A stretch of 64,000 nucleotides of DNA from CAVWXT01 sp963759115 (GTDB taxonomy: Bacteria; Planctomycetota; Planctomycetia; Pirellulales; Thermoguttaceae), in assembly GCA_963759115.1 (NCBI GenBank), contig CAVWXT010000003.1, positions 150,169 through 214,168 of the forward strand, read 5' to 3'. Made by a program: the position numbers and the translations under genes. Below are positions 29,730-38,926 of the stretch, one piece after another. How positions within the stretch are numbered: the stretch's first letter is position 1; every line of letters starts with the position of its first letter. Below the pieces are notes generated by a model, which was given only the letters and a program-made list of their open reading frames with translations, was not told the origin of the DNA and made no database searches.

Positions 29730-30326
29730 CTACCACCCGTTGTGCGACCAGTGGGGTTTATCGCTCAGATGCTTCTTCACCCCGTACGACTCTCCCACTT
29801 GATGGAGCTTCAGGTTCGTGTTGGGGTCGATCGCGTAGGGCACCTCGACGACCGCGCCATTCTTCTTCTTCTTCTTCACGTTCAACGTCCCAGTCCAGGT
29901 AATGTCCATGTCGATCGCTTTGCCCGCGATGTGATTGCTTGTCAACGAAGGGGCGACCGTGCTGTGCGGCGGCACGGCCAGGCCGAAACCGTCGATCATC
30001 TCCTTGGCCCCTTCGACGCTCTTCGCCGGGCTGCCGTGGTTCCACGCGATCGGGACGCCGGGCATCGACGTGGCCTGGGAGGGCGTAGTCTTCCTCAGGC
30101 CGATCATCCAGCACCAGTGGAACAAGTAGGCCCGCTTGTCGCTGCGGCGGGTGGCGTGGACCACGACCGTGGCGCCGGCGTCCTTCAGGGCCTGAAGGAA
30201 GGCTTCCACTTTCTTGCGAAAGTCGGGCTCCAGGTTGTCGATCCGATCGCTGTTCTTCGCGTTGATGTTGGCCCACGCCACCCAATACTTGCCGCTGGGT
30301 TGCTTGCCGGTGGTTGGGGCAGCCAT
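29730..30326 (-). CDS. M15-type peptidoglycan peptidase, probable type VI cargo
   Basis: This 198-residue protein carries the zinc-peptidase signature SNHIAGKAIDMD (pattern SxHxxGxAxD) near residue 140 and the closing metal-ligand motif KPHWSHNGW at the C-terminus. Both are typical of M15/VanY-like D,D- or L,D-peptidases that cut peptidoglycan stem peptides. There is no signal peptide or lipobox, so ordinary secretion is unlikely. The location between hcp and vgrG suggests delivery on the spike or tube. The start at 30326 (MAAPTTGKQPSG) is preferred because GGGAGG (30337-30342) precedes it; an in-frame ATG at 30353 has no site. No immunity gene was recognised nearby. A housekeeping or phage-endolysin-like role is the alternative. 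Confidence 0.83.
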   Translation of the reverse strand: MAAPTTGKQPSGKYWVAWANINAKNSDRIDNLEPDFRKKVEAFLQALKDAGATVVVHATRRSDKRAYLFHWCWMIGLRKTTPSQATSMPGVPIAWNHGSPAKSVEGAKEMIDGFGLAVPPHSTVAPSLTSNHIAGKAIDMDITWTGTLNVKKKKKNGAVVEVPYAIDPNTNLKLHQVGESYGVKKHLSDKPHWSHNGW

Positions 30327-30464
30327 GATTGTCGCGCCTCCCACATTGGACAATCAGTATACGGAAGATCGTCGCGCAAACGGCAAGCGGACGAACCCGG
30401 CAGGAAGCATCCTGCCGCTCCTCGGCGCAACCGGGGCGACATCAATGGGATGTCGATCGGCCGA

Positions 30465-30944
30465 CTATTTCGAGCCTTCCTCGACCTTCCAGCCCATTTC
30501 CACGTTGCCGACCTTGCTTCCCTTCTCGTTGTATTCGACGTAGGTCTCCTTCACCTCCTCGAAGTTTAGCGACATGTTCTCATGCGGCACGGCATCACCG
30601 CCGCCGGCAGCGCTTATGTTGTGCGAGGTGACCGCCACGTGCTTCAATTCATACTTGAGATACGTGCAACGATTCTCGCCGTAGGTGGCCGTGTTGTGGA
30701 TTTCCACCTTGGGAAAGACCTTGCCCGAGAGCACCGCCTCGGCGAGTTTTGGGCTGGACTTGTCGAACTCCTTGGTGATTACGACGTCGTCCACGGTGGC
30801 GACGCCGCGGCGGCGGGTCTGGCCAGTCGCCCCGGCGCCCGCCTTGTGAACTCCCCAACTCATGGACAAAAGGTCGCTCCATTGCTTGTGGTCCTTGTCC
30901 TTGGCCTCGCCATCGACTCCGTCGAACTTGATAAACAGCGCCAT
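30465..30944 (-). CDS. hcp: Hcp-family type VI secretion tube protein
   Basis: This 159-residue Hcp1 (TssD) family protein forms the hexameric ring stacked into the secreted tube. It begins MALFIKFDGVDGEAKDKDH, followed by WSDLLSMSWGVHK. The conserved beta-barrel strands DVVITKEFDKSSPKLAEAVL and VEIHNTATYGENRCTYLKYE, and the final NLNFEEVKETYVEY-type strand, are clear. The ATG at 30944 has AAGGAG (30953-30958) eight bases upstream; the long extension upstream in the same frame is not coding. It is the first gene of the minus-strand train, with its promoter likely in 30945-31308. Confidence 0.94.
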   Translation of the reverse strand: MALFIKFDGVDGEAKDKDHKQWSDLLSMSWGVHKAGAGATGQTRRRGVATVDDVVITKEFDKSSPKLAEAVLSGKVFPKVEIHNTATYGENRCTYLKYELKHVAVTSHNISAAGGGDAVPHENMSLNFEEVKETYVEYNEKGSKVGNVEMGWKVEEGSK

Positions 30945-31308
30945 GGTCTCAACTCCTTTGGCAATAGGGAAAACTGGTGGCTGACTGGTGCCGCGAGAAC
31001 CGTCTCCCGCGAGTTGTCTTTGCTCTTTCGCGCCGACAATAGTATTCTCGCGTGCCGCCGGCAGAAGTTGCGTACTATTATTTGCGATGATGACGAGTCG
31101 GCAATCCCCCCCGCAGGTGAAATGAGAGGTCTGAGGCGAGTCGCACGGTGCCGCCAGCCATTGGATGGGGCTCAAAATCCGCTTGCCCACAGAAGTCTTT
31201 CCGCAACAATATCTTTTGCCGTCCCGGCGGCGCGAGATCGCGGCCTTATTAAGGCCGGTAGTGGATTCCGGACAAGCAACCGTCTGCCTCGCCACAAGGA
31301 ACAGAACA
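30945..31308. other. Divergent promoter region between hcp and the unknown gene
   Basis: There are 364 bases separating divergent starts, with ribosome binding sites at both edges (AAGGAG for hcp, AAGGA for the plus-strand gene). Promoters for both directions must lie here. I could not assign -35/-10 or sigma-54 boxes with confidence. Confidence 0.5.
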
Positions 31309-32481
31309 ATGGCCAAAACACTGGAAGATGTAGCGCAGAATCTGAAGGCTCGTTACTTGGGACATATCGACACCATCTCCAGGGAGTACGACGTTCAGAT
31401 ATCCAAATGGAGACCCTTTTTCGATTTGGTGGCGGACGCCCAGGAAACTGCCGTCGGCGAACTCAAGAGAGTGATCAAAGAAGCCCAGAAACAGGATGAG
31501 TTGCTGACCGCCTTGGTGATGCTCGCGCTGCAGTTCGTTGGCATTGGGGCGTTGGGCTGGCTGTCGAAGGTGGTGAAGACCGAGGTGTACCCTCGCGTTG
31601 CCGGCAAGGTCGTGTGGGTGGACTCATTCACCAAGGGCGGCTACCAGAGCGTTTCCCACTTATCCTACGACACAGAAAGGGCGGCGTATTTTGGCGAGAT
31701 GATCGAGAAGAGGGGCGACAAAGTCGTGGATAAGACCCTCGAACTGCTCAAGCCCAAGGATGAGGGGAGTCCAAGCCGAACTGCGACCAACCGATTGAGA
31801 GGCGCGGTCAGTACGCCCCGTTTCGCGACTTTCAGGACCGCGATCAAGGCCGTGTTTGACGAGGAGATTCTTAGAGTCAAAACAGTGCTTGGCGCCCTTC
31901 AGGCCAAGACCAACATCGACGCGACTCTCGGACAGAGGGTTTTGGATCTTGCACGTCGCAGAACCTCAGGTCAGTCGATTACCCCTGAACTGCTCGAAGA
32001 GGCCGGGTTTTGGATACTCGACGATTTCGTCGACGGCCTGCGGCAGGAGTACGCGAAATGGTTCTATTTCGGCAACAACCCCGATCTGTCGGCTCTCGGA
32101 CGTTTGGCTCACAAAATCGAAATTGAGCTCTGGGCGACCTGGTTCCTCGATCAGGACTATAAGGTCACCAACAAGTCGGACCCGCTGATCACGGGCCGCG
32201 AAGTCCTTGGAAAAGACCGAATCGCCTTAAAACATTCCATCGTCGAGCACCTCCTGGTCGATCTCGGACAAACGGGCTCGGACATGATTGACCTCGAATA
32301 CGATCTGCAGCCGACAGGGGGATTTATCGTTTCGTTTGAGAAGGAAGTAGACGATGCCGACCAACTGAAAGTCTTGGAAACATGGGCCAAGAGGCATCCC
32401 GGCATGTATACTATCGGCAACGTCGGCTACAGGCCGCGAGACATCGGGACGGTTAGCGATCCGTCGACGATCTTCAAGTAG
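31309..32481 (+). CDS. Unknown protein, 390 residues, divergent from hcp
   Basis: No family was recognised. The ATG at 31309 (MAKTLEDVAQNLKARYLGH) is preferred because AAGGA lies about nine bases upstream. The N-terminal 75 residues are helical (QISKWRPFFDLVADAQETAV). A hydrophobic stretch follows (LTALVMLALQFVGIGALGWL, residues about 65-85), then a long helical middle and a C-terminal mixed region. There is no signal peptide. The frame is fully intact while many neighbours are broken. Position next to hcp and the internal hydrophobic segment are compatible with a membrane-acting type VI effector or an accessory protein, but nothing in the sequence proves this. Confidence 0.8.
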   Translation: MAKTLEDVAQNLKARYLGHIDTISREYDVQISKWRPFFDLVADAQETAVGELKRVIKEAQKQDELLTALVMLALQFVGIGALGWLSKVVKTEVYPRVAGKVVWVDSFTKGGYQSVSHLSYDTERAAYFGEMIEKRGDKVVDKTLELLKPKDEGSPSRTATNRLRGAVSTPRFATFRTAIKAVFDEEILRVKTVLGALQAKTNIDATLGQRVLDLARRRTSGQSITPELLEEAGFWILDDFVDGLRQEYAKWFYFGNNPDLSALGRLAHKIEIELWATWFLDQDYKVTNKSDPLITGREVLGKDRIALKHSIVEHLLVDLGQTGSDMIDLEYDLQPTGGFIVSFEKEVDDADQLKVLETWAKRHPGMYTIGNVGYRPRDIGTVSDPSTIFK

Positions 32482-32613
32482 CTCCATTGCTTCCCCAAGT
32501 GTCACCGCGACGTCGAGCTTGCCTTCATAGGGGGAGGCTGCTGGCTGCTGCCGGTGTGGAATTCTGATCGCCAACTCCCGCTGGCTGGACGGCCTTCCGG
32601 TAGCGGCGATACA

Positions 32614-34635
32614 TCAACAACTCTTGCACGCCGACGCCACGATGCCCTGAACCGGTTGGCCCAGTTCCTTGCGCAGGATGCCGGGCGTCAGGGCGCGTAC
32701 GCTCAATCCGGCCTCGGTCAAAGTGCGGCGCACATAGTCCTCAGTATGACAGTATCGACCGTTATGCTGCAGGAGGAAGCCAAGGTCGGCCGGCTCGGCA
32801 TCGCCGGCCTTTTCGAGCGTGAACGTAAGGAAACCACCGGGCCGTAGTGCGCGGGCTGCCGCCCGACAAACCGGCTGCAAGTCGCCGAAGTAAACCAGCG
32901 TGTCGGCCGAGGCGATGAGATCATAACACTCGCCCGCCGACTCCAGGTGGGCTGTCAACTCGGCCACGGTCAATTCATCATACGCCTGCCGGGCGCGGGC
33001 CTGCTCGATCATGGCGGGCGAGAGATCCACCCCGATCAACCGCCGGGCGTAGGGCCGCAGCAGCGGGCCGCACCAACCGGTTCCGCAGCCGGCATCCAAG
33101 ACCTCCCGGTCTCCCGCGGGATCGCCCAACGACTCGGCCACGGCCGCCATCACCAGGTCGGGGGCATGATATTCGAGCTGCTGGAGACGCTTGTCGAACG
33201 TTCGGGCGAAATGATCGAAGCTGTTGCGGATGTACTCGTCCGCGGCCCGCGCCGGCACGTCCTGGCCCGTGAAGGAAGCCACCATGTGGCGGGCGACGGG
33301 GTTCTCCGGGGCGTATTCCAGCCAGTGCCGCAACACCGTGGCCGCCTCCGCGAACCGCCTCTTCTCATAGAGCATCATGCCCAGATTGGTGTAGGCGTCG
33401 GCACAGTCCGGCTTCAGTTCGATGCTCCGCCGCCAGCAGGCTTCGGCCTCGGGTGTCTTTCCCTGCTCCCACAGGGCGTTGGCCAGATTGTTGTAGGCCT
33501 CGGCGTAGTCCGGTTTGAGTTCCAGGGCCTGGTGGTAGGCCGCGATGGCCTCGTCCAGCTTCCCCCGCAGCTTCAAGGAGATGCCCAGGCTATTGTGCGT
33601 CGACACGGAGTCGGGCTTGAGTTCCAAGGCGCGGCGCCAGCAGGCTTCGGCCTCGTCGACGGCCCCGCGGTCTTTCAGGGCATTGCCCAGGTTGTTATGG
33701 GCCTCGGGATAATCGGGTTTCAGTTCCAAGGCCCGGCGAAAGCAGGCTGCCGCGTCCTCGACCTTCCCCTGCTCCAGCAGAACGTTGCCCAAATTGTTGT
33801 GCGCCTCGGGATAGTCGGGCTGGATCTCCAGGACCCGCCGATAGCAGGCGCTCGCTTCCTCGGAATGGCCCTGTTCCAGCAAGGCATTTCCGAGGTTGTT
33901 GCGGGCTTCGATGTAATCGGGTTTGAGTTCCAGCGCGCGGCGGTAGAAGGGAATGGCCTCTGTCGGCTTCCGCTGCATGCACAGGGCATCGGCCAAGGTC
34001 TTGTGCGCCTCGGGGTAATCGGGCTTCAATTCCAGCCCCCGCCGCCCGCAGGCCACGGCTTCGTCGAGGCGGCCTTGGGCCGTCAAGACCATGCCCATGT
34101 TCGTGTGCGCCTCGGCATAGTCGGGTTTCAGTTCCAGGGCCCGGCGATAACAGGCGACGGCTTCGTCCGCGTCGCCTTGCTCCATCAGGGCAATGCCCAG
34201 GTTGTTGTGCGCTTCAGGGTAGTCCGGTTTGAGTTCCAAGGCTCGCCGGTACGAGGCGGCCGATTCATCCGGCTTCTCCTGCTCCCGCAAGACAACGCCC
34301 AGATTGTTGTGCGCCTCGGCATAGTCGGGCCTGAGTTCCAGGGCGCGTTGGTAGCAGGCGACCGCTTCGTCCAGTTTCCCTAGCGCCCGGCTGTTCACGC
34401 CAAGGCTGTTGTGGTACGAAGCCGCGAGGGGATTCAGTTCAATCGCACGGCCGATGTAGTCCGTCGCGGCCGCGTGGTTGCCCATCTGGCAGCTCATGGC
34501 GCCGAGAAGATGCCACGCATCGGCGCAATTTGGTTCGGCCTCCAGAACCTGGCGATACGCTTGCTCGGCCTGTTCCCATCGGCCAGCGCGATGGTGCGCC
34601 AAGGCTTGGGTGAGGGCTTCGTTGATGCCGGTCAT
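32614..34635 (-). CDS. 13-TPR protein with C-terminal methyltransferase domain
   Basis: This intact 673-residue protein starts at the ATG at 34635 (MTGINEALTQALAHHRAGRW). Residues 1-450 are 13 consecutive 34-residue TPR units of the form HNNLGNALLEQGHSEEASAC, ending ALELKPDYPEA. The last 200 residues are a class I SAM-dependent methyltransferase (VLDAGCGTGWCGPLL, LIGVDLSPAMIEQAR, YDLIASADTLVYFGD, LRPGGFLTFTLEKAG). The arrangement resembles the TPR-methyltransferase (CheR-like, NNMT-like) proteins seen in Planctomycetes. The substrate may be a protein bound by the TPRs. The longer upstream frame is only a palindromic repeat. It converges on the unknown plus-strand gene. Confidence 0.9.
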   Translation of the reverse strand: MTGINEALTQALAHHRAGRWEQAEQAYRQVLEAEPNCADAWHLLGAMSCQMGNHAAATDYIGRAIELNPLAASYHNSLGVNSRALGKLDEAVACYQRALELRPDYAEAHNNLGVVLREQEKPDESAASYRRALELKPDYPEAHNNLGIALMEQGDADEAVACYRRALELKPDYAEAHTNMGMVLTAQGRLDEAVACGRRGLELKPDYPEAHKTLADALCMQRKPTEAIPFYRRALELKPDYIEARNNLGNALLEQGHSEEASACYRRVLEIQPDYPEAHNNLGNVLLEQGKVEDAAACFRRALELKPDYPEAHNNLGNALKDRGAVDEAEACWRRALELKPDSVSTHNSLGISLKLRGKLDEAIAAYHQALELKPDYAEAYNNLANALWEQGKTPEAEACWRRSIELKPDCADAYTNLGMMLYEKRRFAEAATVLRHWLEYAPENPVARHMVASFTGQDVPARAADEYIRNSFDHFARTFDKRLQQLEYHAPDLVMAAVAESLGDPAGDREVLDAGCGTGWCGPLLRPYARRLIGVDLSPAMIEQARARQAYDELTVAELTAHLESAGECYDLIASADTLVYFGDLQPVCRAAARALRPGGFLTFTLEKAGDAEPADLGFLLQHNGRYCHTEDYVRRTLTEAGLSVRALTPGILRKELGQPVQGIVASACKSC

Positions 34636-34656
34636 GAATGCCTCACGCGACGACTG

Positions 34657-34774
34657 GTAGTCTGACACACCGAAATTGTCGGGTGCCACGGGCAGCTTGT
34701 CTGCCCGTGCGGGACACACGGGCAGGCAAGCTGCCCGTGGCACCCAACGCGACATTCTGTGTCTGTCAGACTAC
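34657..34774. repeat. Nested palindromic repeat, family E
   Basis: Inner arms of 29 bases (34681-34709 and 34717-34745, one mismatch, core GCCACGGGCAGCTTG) are enclosed by outer imperfect arms containing GTAGTCTGACA (from 34657) and TGTCAGACTAC (to 34774). It is placed directly upstream of the TPR-methyltransferase start, so it could influence expression. Confidence 0.85.
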
Positions 34775-35060
34775 TGGAGTAGCCAGCCCTATTATCGTGT
34801 CCCGCGGCGAAAAGTTGCCGCCTTTCGGCTGAAGGTTGTGACTTGTGCCCAGTCTAACGACATTGGGTTTAACCGGGCGGGGGGATGATCGGCGTCTATC
34901 GGCCGGTTCGCGAGCACGAGTGTCTCATCCGACGTGGGACAACGGGCGTGAGAGGCCGCTTGTCAGCCCGCACTAGCGCCGATTCGCGGCTCGGCCGGCA
35001 AGCTCGTAGAACGGAGTTCATTCCGTTCGAGCGGATTAGATTCCGCTCTACGGCGAGGTC
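34775..35060. other. Intergenic region with a family F repeat only
   Basis: No gene was recognised between the TPR-methyltransferase promoter area and the stop of the activase gene. It contains the palindromic repeat at 35005-35052. Confidence 0.5.
35005..35052. repeat. Palindromic repeat, family F (AGAACGGA...TCCGTTCGAGCGGATT)
   Basis: Two small adjacent hairpins share the junction CCGTTCGAGCGGATT. A clean inverted copy is at 63686-63731 and a diverged half at 42811-42862. It lies just after the activase stop codon. Confidence 0.8.
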
Positions 35061-37194
35061 TCACGCTGCCTTTCGCCGGCAGGCATCCCTGACCAGCCGG
35101 CTCTTCCCCTGGCAATCGCCGAACAGGTTGCCGAATTTCTTCACGTTGAGGGCTTCGATGAAGGCCCTCACCTTGGTGTCCGTGCTGCACGGATCGATGG
35201 TCTCGTCCAGGCAGTCGCCGTCGAGCACCAACAGTGGTACGCCGACCGTCTGAAGCTCGTCGCGGAGCCGCTTGGCGAAGCAACTGTCGGCCATGGAACA
35301 CCGGCCAAACATGTGGTTATAGAGCAGAAAGCCGGTGATCCGGGCGTCCGTGGCGTAGTTGCGGATTTGTGCCGCCCGAAATTCGTTGTCGAGGAAGCCG
35401 ACCGTCAGCAATTTCCGAGCCAGGCTGCGATACGGATCGTCGGGATCGAGCTCTCGACCAGCCCACGAAGTTCACTTCCTCAAAGACCACGGGGGCTTGG
35501 CAGGTCACTTCAATAAAATCCAGGAGCCGGCTGCTGTAGAATGGCGGAAGGTGCAGCCATACGAGCCGGTGGGTGTTGTCGATGCCGATCTCCTGTTCCA
35601 CCGCCTCCTTGGCCTCCGACAGCTCCTCCAACAGCGTCCGCTGCAACTCCACCAGTTCCTTCTTGCCCCACAGTTGCGAGAACATCGAGGCAAACAACAC
35701 GGCCTCGCTGCCCCGCATCAACGGCGGACTCGTGGACCGCAGGTCGTTGCACTGAATTGCCAGATCGCGGGCCTCGTTCGCCGCCTCACATGCCTCTTTC
35801 AGCCGGCCAAAATCCATCCTGATCTCCAGCGACCGCTCCAGATGGGCGACCGACGCTTCCAGTCCGGCGGCGATGGTTTCGACCGATCGATCATCGTGAT
35901 GGATCGGCGTGTGCAGGAGATGGTAGCGATCGAGACGCCCCAGGTCGCGCGCGAGATCGGAGAGCACCCGCTCGCCCTGCTGGCAGGGCTCGCTGGTGCC
36001 GACGACGAAGTCGGGCGCCGGCAGGTGGTCGTCGCCTTCCAGCACCCGGAGAAAGGAGCACGTCTCCGCCGAGAAACCCTTGCGGGCCGCGTGGTCGAAC
36101 AACTTTCGCAGCCGTTTGCCGCTGCGGGCCTGCAGCGCGGCGTAGGTCTCCAGCGTCAGCATGCGGACCCCCAACGCATTGAGGATCTCCGCGGGGAAGA
36201 AGAGATTGCGCCACACCAAGGGGGCGTCGCTCTTGGAGAGGAACTCCTGCCGCGTAAGGTGCGTCCGCAGCGCCACCGACTTCTTGGCCGAGGGGACGGC
36301 GCGCGGCTGGTTTCCCCAGCGGGGGACGCTGAATTCCTGTTGCGCCCGCTGCCAACAATCCCGCGCGATCCTGGCGGCCCCCAACGCTCCCATCACCTGG
36401 TTGAGATCCGGAATGAGGATGCGGTTCCCCGTGATCACCTGGAGATAGTGTGCGACGGCGCGATTCGAGGCGACCCCTCCCTGAAAAACGATGGCCCCGT
36501 CGTAGTTGAGGAAAAGGCTGCCTACGCCGGAGACGATCGTTCGCGCCTGGGCGCGGCAGGCCGCCGCGATCACGTCGCCCAAGGGATAGCGATTCTTGAA
36601 CTTGTTGACGGAAGTCGCACTCAGGACGGCGCAGACCGAAGAGAGTTGCAGGGTCGAATCGTAGTTCGCGCGATCGGCCAGGTCCTCGACGGGCACGCCG
36701 AGTTTGGCCGCCACGCTGTCCAGGAAAGCGCCGGTGCCGGCGGCGCAGATGCCGCTCATCTTCGCCACCCAAATCTCCATGTCGTCGTCGAACAACATGG
36801 CTTTGCTGTCTTGCCCGCCGACGTCGAGAACGGCCCGGCAGTCGGGATGGTAATGCGTTGCCGCGGCGATGTGGGCCGACACCTCGCTCACGGTGGCGTC
36901 GCAATGCACGAAACGGGACAGGTCGTCAACCACCTGGCTGCCGGTGACCACCGTGTGCGTGACGTGGTCTCGGGTGGTGCCCGCCTGCGCCAGAAAATCG
37001 TCCAGGGTCTTTGCTACGGCGCCAAGGTTGCACCGGCCGCACGTCTGACATGTGCCGGCACACTCCAATCCGGTCTGGGGTTGCGACTGCGTCCGCCGAT
37101 ACAGGCTGTCGAGCAACTTGCCATCGGCCGAGAGGAGCGCCGCCTTCAGCGTGGTGGAGCCGATATCAATGCCGAGAAACAACGGCCTTTCCAT
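35061..37194 (-). CDS. 2-hydroxyacyl-CoA dehydratase activase fused to HgdB-like domain (one frameshift)
   Basis: This protein of about 710 residues joins two parts. Residues 1-270 are a BadF/BadG/HgdC activase: ASKHA ATPase motifs FLGIDIGSTTLKAALL and VLDVGGQDSKAM, and cluster cysteines in MSGICAAGTGAFLDS and SSVCAVLSATSV. From about 300 on is a 2-hydroxyglutaryl-CoA dehydratase subunit-like (DUF2229/HgdB) domain with FFPAEILNALGVRMLTLE, FVVGTSEPCQQGE and, after a frame change near 35450, LLYNHMFGRCSMADS. Activases use ATP to push an electron to a low-potential Fe-S partner. The fusion form is known in many anaerobes and Planctomycetes, but its substrate is undefined. The ATG at 37194 (MERPLFLGIDIG) starts at the conserved domain. 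Confidence 0.88.
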
Positions 37195-37499
37195 GAGGAC
37201 ACCCGCAGGCTGCAAAGGGTCAGGCGGCACACCCCACATTGAGAAGCCCTCGGGGTCAGCACGTCGGGAGCGACAGGCTTCGTCGAGGCTCAGCCCAAAA
37301 AGGGGCCGGATTGTAATCACTTTCACCCAGCGACGCGATGGCAATTCCGCGGATCGCCCAAGGGAATTCGCTCTCCGCCCCCCCAAACTCCGGCCGCAGA
37401 CCGGGCTGCAAGCCAGGCGGCGGTAAGGCCGGCTGTCAGGGTAGATTGTAGGGCGGGCCGAGTGAGGCGAATCCGCCAGTATCGGTCGGGATGACTCAT
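37195..37499. other. Region between activase gene and regulator remnant
   Basis: There are 305 bases holding no recognised gene, only upstream sequence of the activase gene. No palindromic repeat was seen. Confidence 0.45.
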
Positions 37500-37613
37500 T
37501 GCAGCGACTCGGGCCGGGGGAAAGGATCATGGCCCGCTCGATGACGTTCTCGAGTTCCCTGACGTTGCCGGGCCAGTCATACGCCACCCACGCCTTCTCG
37601 CCGACTTAGAGAG
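37500..37613 (-). pseudogene. Remnant of a sigma-54-dependent activator (NtrC family)
   Basis: On the minus strand, GEKAWVAYDWPGNVRELENV continues with IERAMILSPGP. This is the highly conserved end of the AAA+ domain of sigma-54 activators. Only about 30 residues remain. They begin at the border of the ISAzo13-type element at 37614, and the rest of the AAA+ domain is not found on the other side of the IS (that side carries a HEPN gene). This is a decayed fragment left by the insertion plus a rearrangement. Confidence 0.75.
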
Positions 37614-38921
37614 CGCGCACGGATAACTTGAACAAATTGCTATTGTGGCGTTCATTGTATTGTGTGATAACGTGTGCATGCAGGATGCACAGGTAATTGC
37701 ACGGATTGAAGCCAAGTATCGGTTGCTGGAGCCGGAGTTGGATGAACGCCGACGGCGACAGTGGGCGGCAGCGGAAGCCTGTGATATCGGCTGGGGTGGG
37801 ATTACAGCGGTTTCGCAGGCCAGCGGAATGTCTCGTACCACGATCACCGCCGCGCTTCATGAGTTGGAACTGCCTGAAAAAGAGCGTGCGGTTGCGGCCT
37901 GTCGCGTGCGACGACCGGGTGGCGGTGACAAGTCCTTGACAGAGACCGATCCGGGTCTGATGGCTGCACTCGAAACGTTGATTGAACCAACGACCCGTGG
38001 CGACCCCAAGTCGCCGTTGCGCTGGACGTGTAAGAGCACGCGCAACTTGGCCGAGGAACTGACGCGTCAAAGCCATCCGGTCGGCGCACGGACCGTGGCC
38101 AAATTGTTGCACCGTGCGGACTATAGCTTGCAGGCAAACCGCAAGACTCGGGAGGGATCGTCGCATCCGGATCGCAATGCCCAGTTCGAGTACATCAATG
38201 CGAGCGTCCAGCGGTTCTTGAAACGCGGCCAACCGGCGGTTTCCGTGGATGCCAAAAAGAAGGAAAACGTGGGCGATTTCAAGAATGGCGGGAGGGAATG
38301 GTTCCCCCAGGGAACGCCCGAAGAAGTGCGCGTTTACGACTTCCTGATCAAGTCGTTGGGGAAGGCGGCTCTCTACGGCGTGTACGATCTGCTGCGGAAC
38401 GAAGGGTGGGTAAGCGTCGGCATCGATCACGATACAGCGCAGTTTGCCGTCCCCAGTATCCGTCGATGGTGGAATGAAATGGGGCAGCAGCGATTTCCGC
38501 GCGCCGCGAACTTTTGATCACAGCGGATGGCGGAGGCAGCAACGGGAGTCGCAACCGGTTGTGGAAGGTGTCGCTGCAAGAGTTGGCTGACGAATTGGGC
38601 ATCAAGCTGTTCGTTTGTCATTTCCCACCCGGCACCAGCAAATGGAACAAGATCGAGCATCGCCTGTTCAGCTTCATCACGAAGAACTGGCGTGCCCGCC
38701 CCCTGGTCAGCCTTGAGGTCATCGTGAATCTCATCGCCAACACGAAGACGCGAACGGGATTGACTGTGAAAGCGGCCATTGACACAAACCATTATCCGAC
38801 CAAAATCAAAGTCACTGACGAGCAACTGAGAAAGCTGCGTCTCAAACATCACAAGTTCCACGGCGAATGGAACTACACGCTCTCACTACGCAAGTAAACT
38901 TGTTCAAGTTATCCGTGCGCG
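37614..38921 (+). mobile_element. ISAzo13-family insertion sequence, complete with terminal inverted repeats
   Basis: A 1308-base element. Terminal inverted repeats of 22 bases lie at 37614-37635 and 38900-38921 (inner part CACGGATAACTTGAACAA) and match perfectly. It contains one transposase gene. The flanks do not show an obvious target duplication and belong to unrelated genes, suggesting that a deletion or recombination followed insertion. Confidence 0.93.
37678..38897 (+). CDS. ISAzo13-family transposase (one frameshift)
   Basis: This DDE transposase is about 405 residues long. The N-terminal helix-turn-helix region reads WGGITAVSQASGMSRTTITA. The catalytic core follows: VSVDAKKKENVGDF contains the first D. 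After a frame switch near 38505, ITADGGGSNGSRNRLWK contains the second D, and PGTSKWNKIEHRLFSFI contains the E. The frameshift lies just before the second D. The ATG at 37678 (MQDAQVIARIEAKYR) is the likely start. A frameshift here could be a real programmed or inactivating one, but similar single-base breaks occur all over the window. Confidence 0.92.
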
Positions 38922-38926
38922 GCCGC

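Noticed and set aside
28167..30569. Plus-strand frame of 800 codons opposite vgrG and the M15 gene
   Set aside because: It covers two well-identified minus-strand genes and their spacers, so it cannot be a real single gene.
35359..37242. Plus-strand frame of 627 codons opposite the activase
   Set aside because: The minus strand has ASKHA and Fe-S motifs; the plus reading has no domain.
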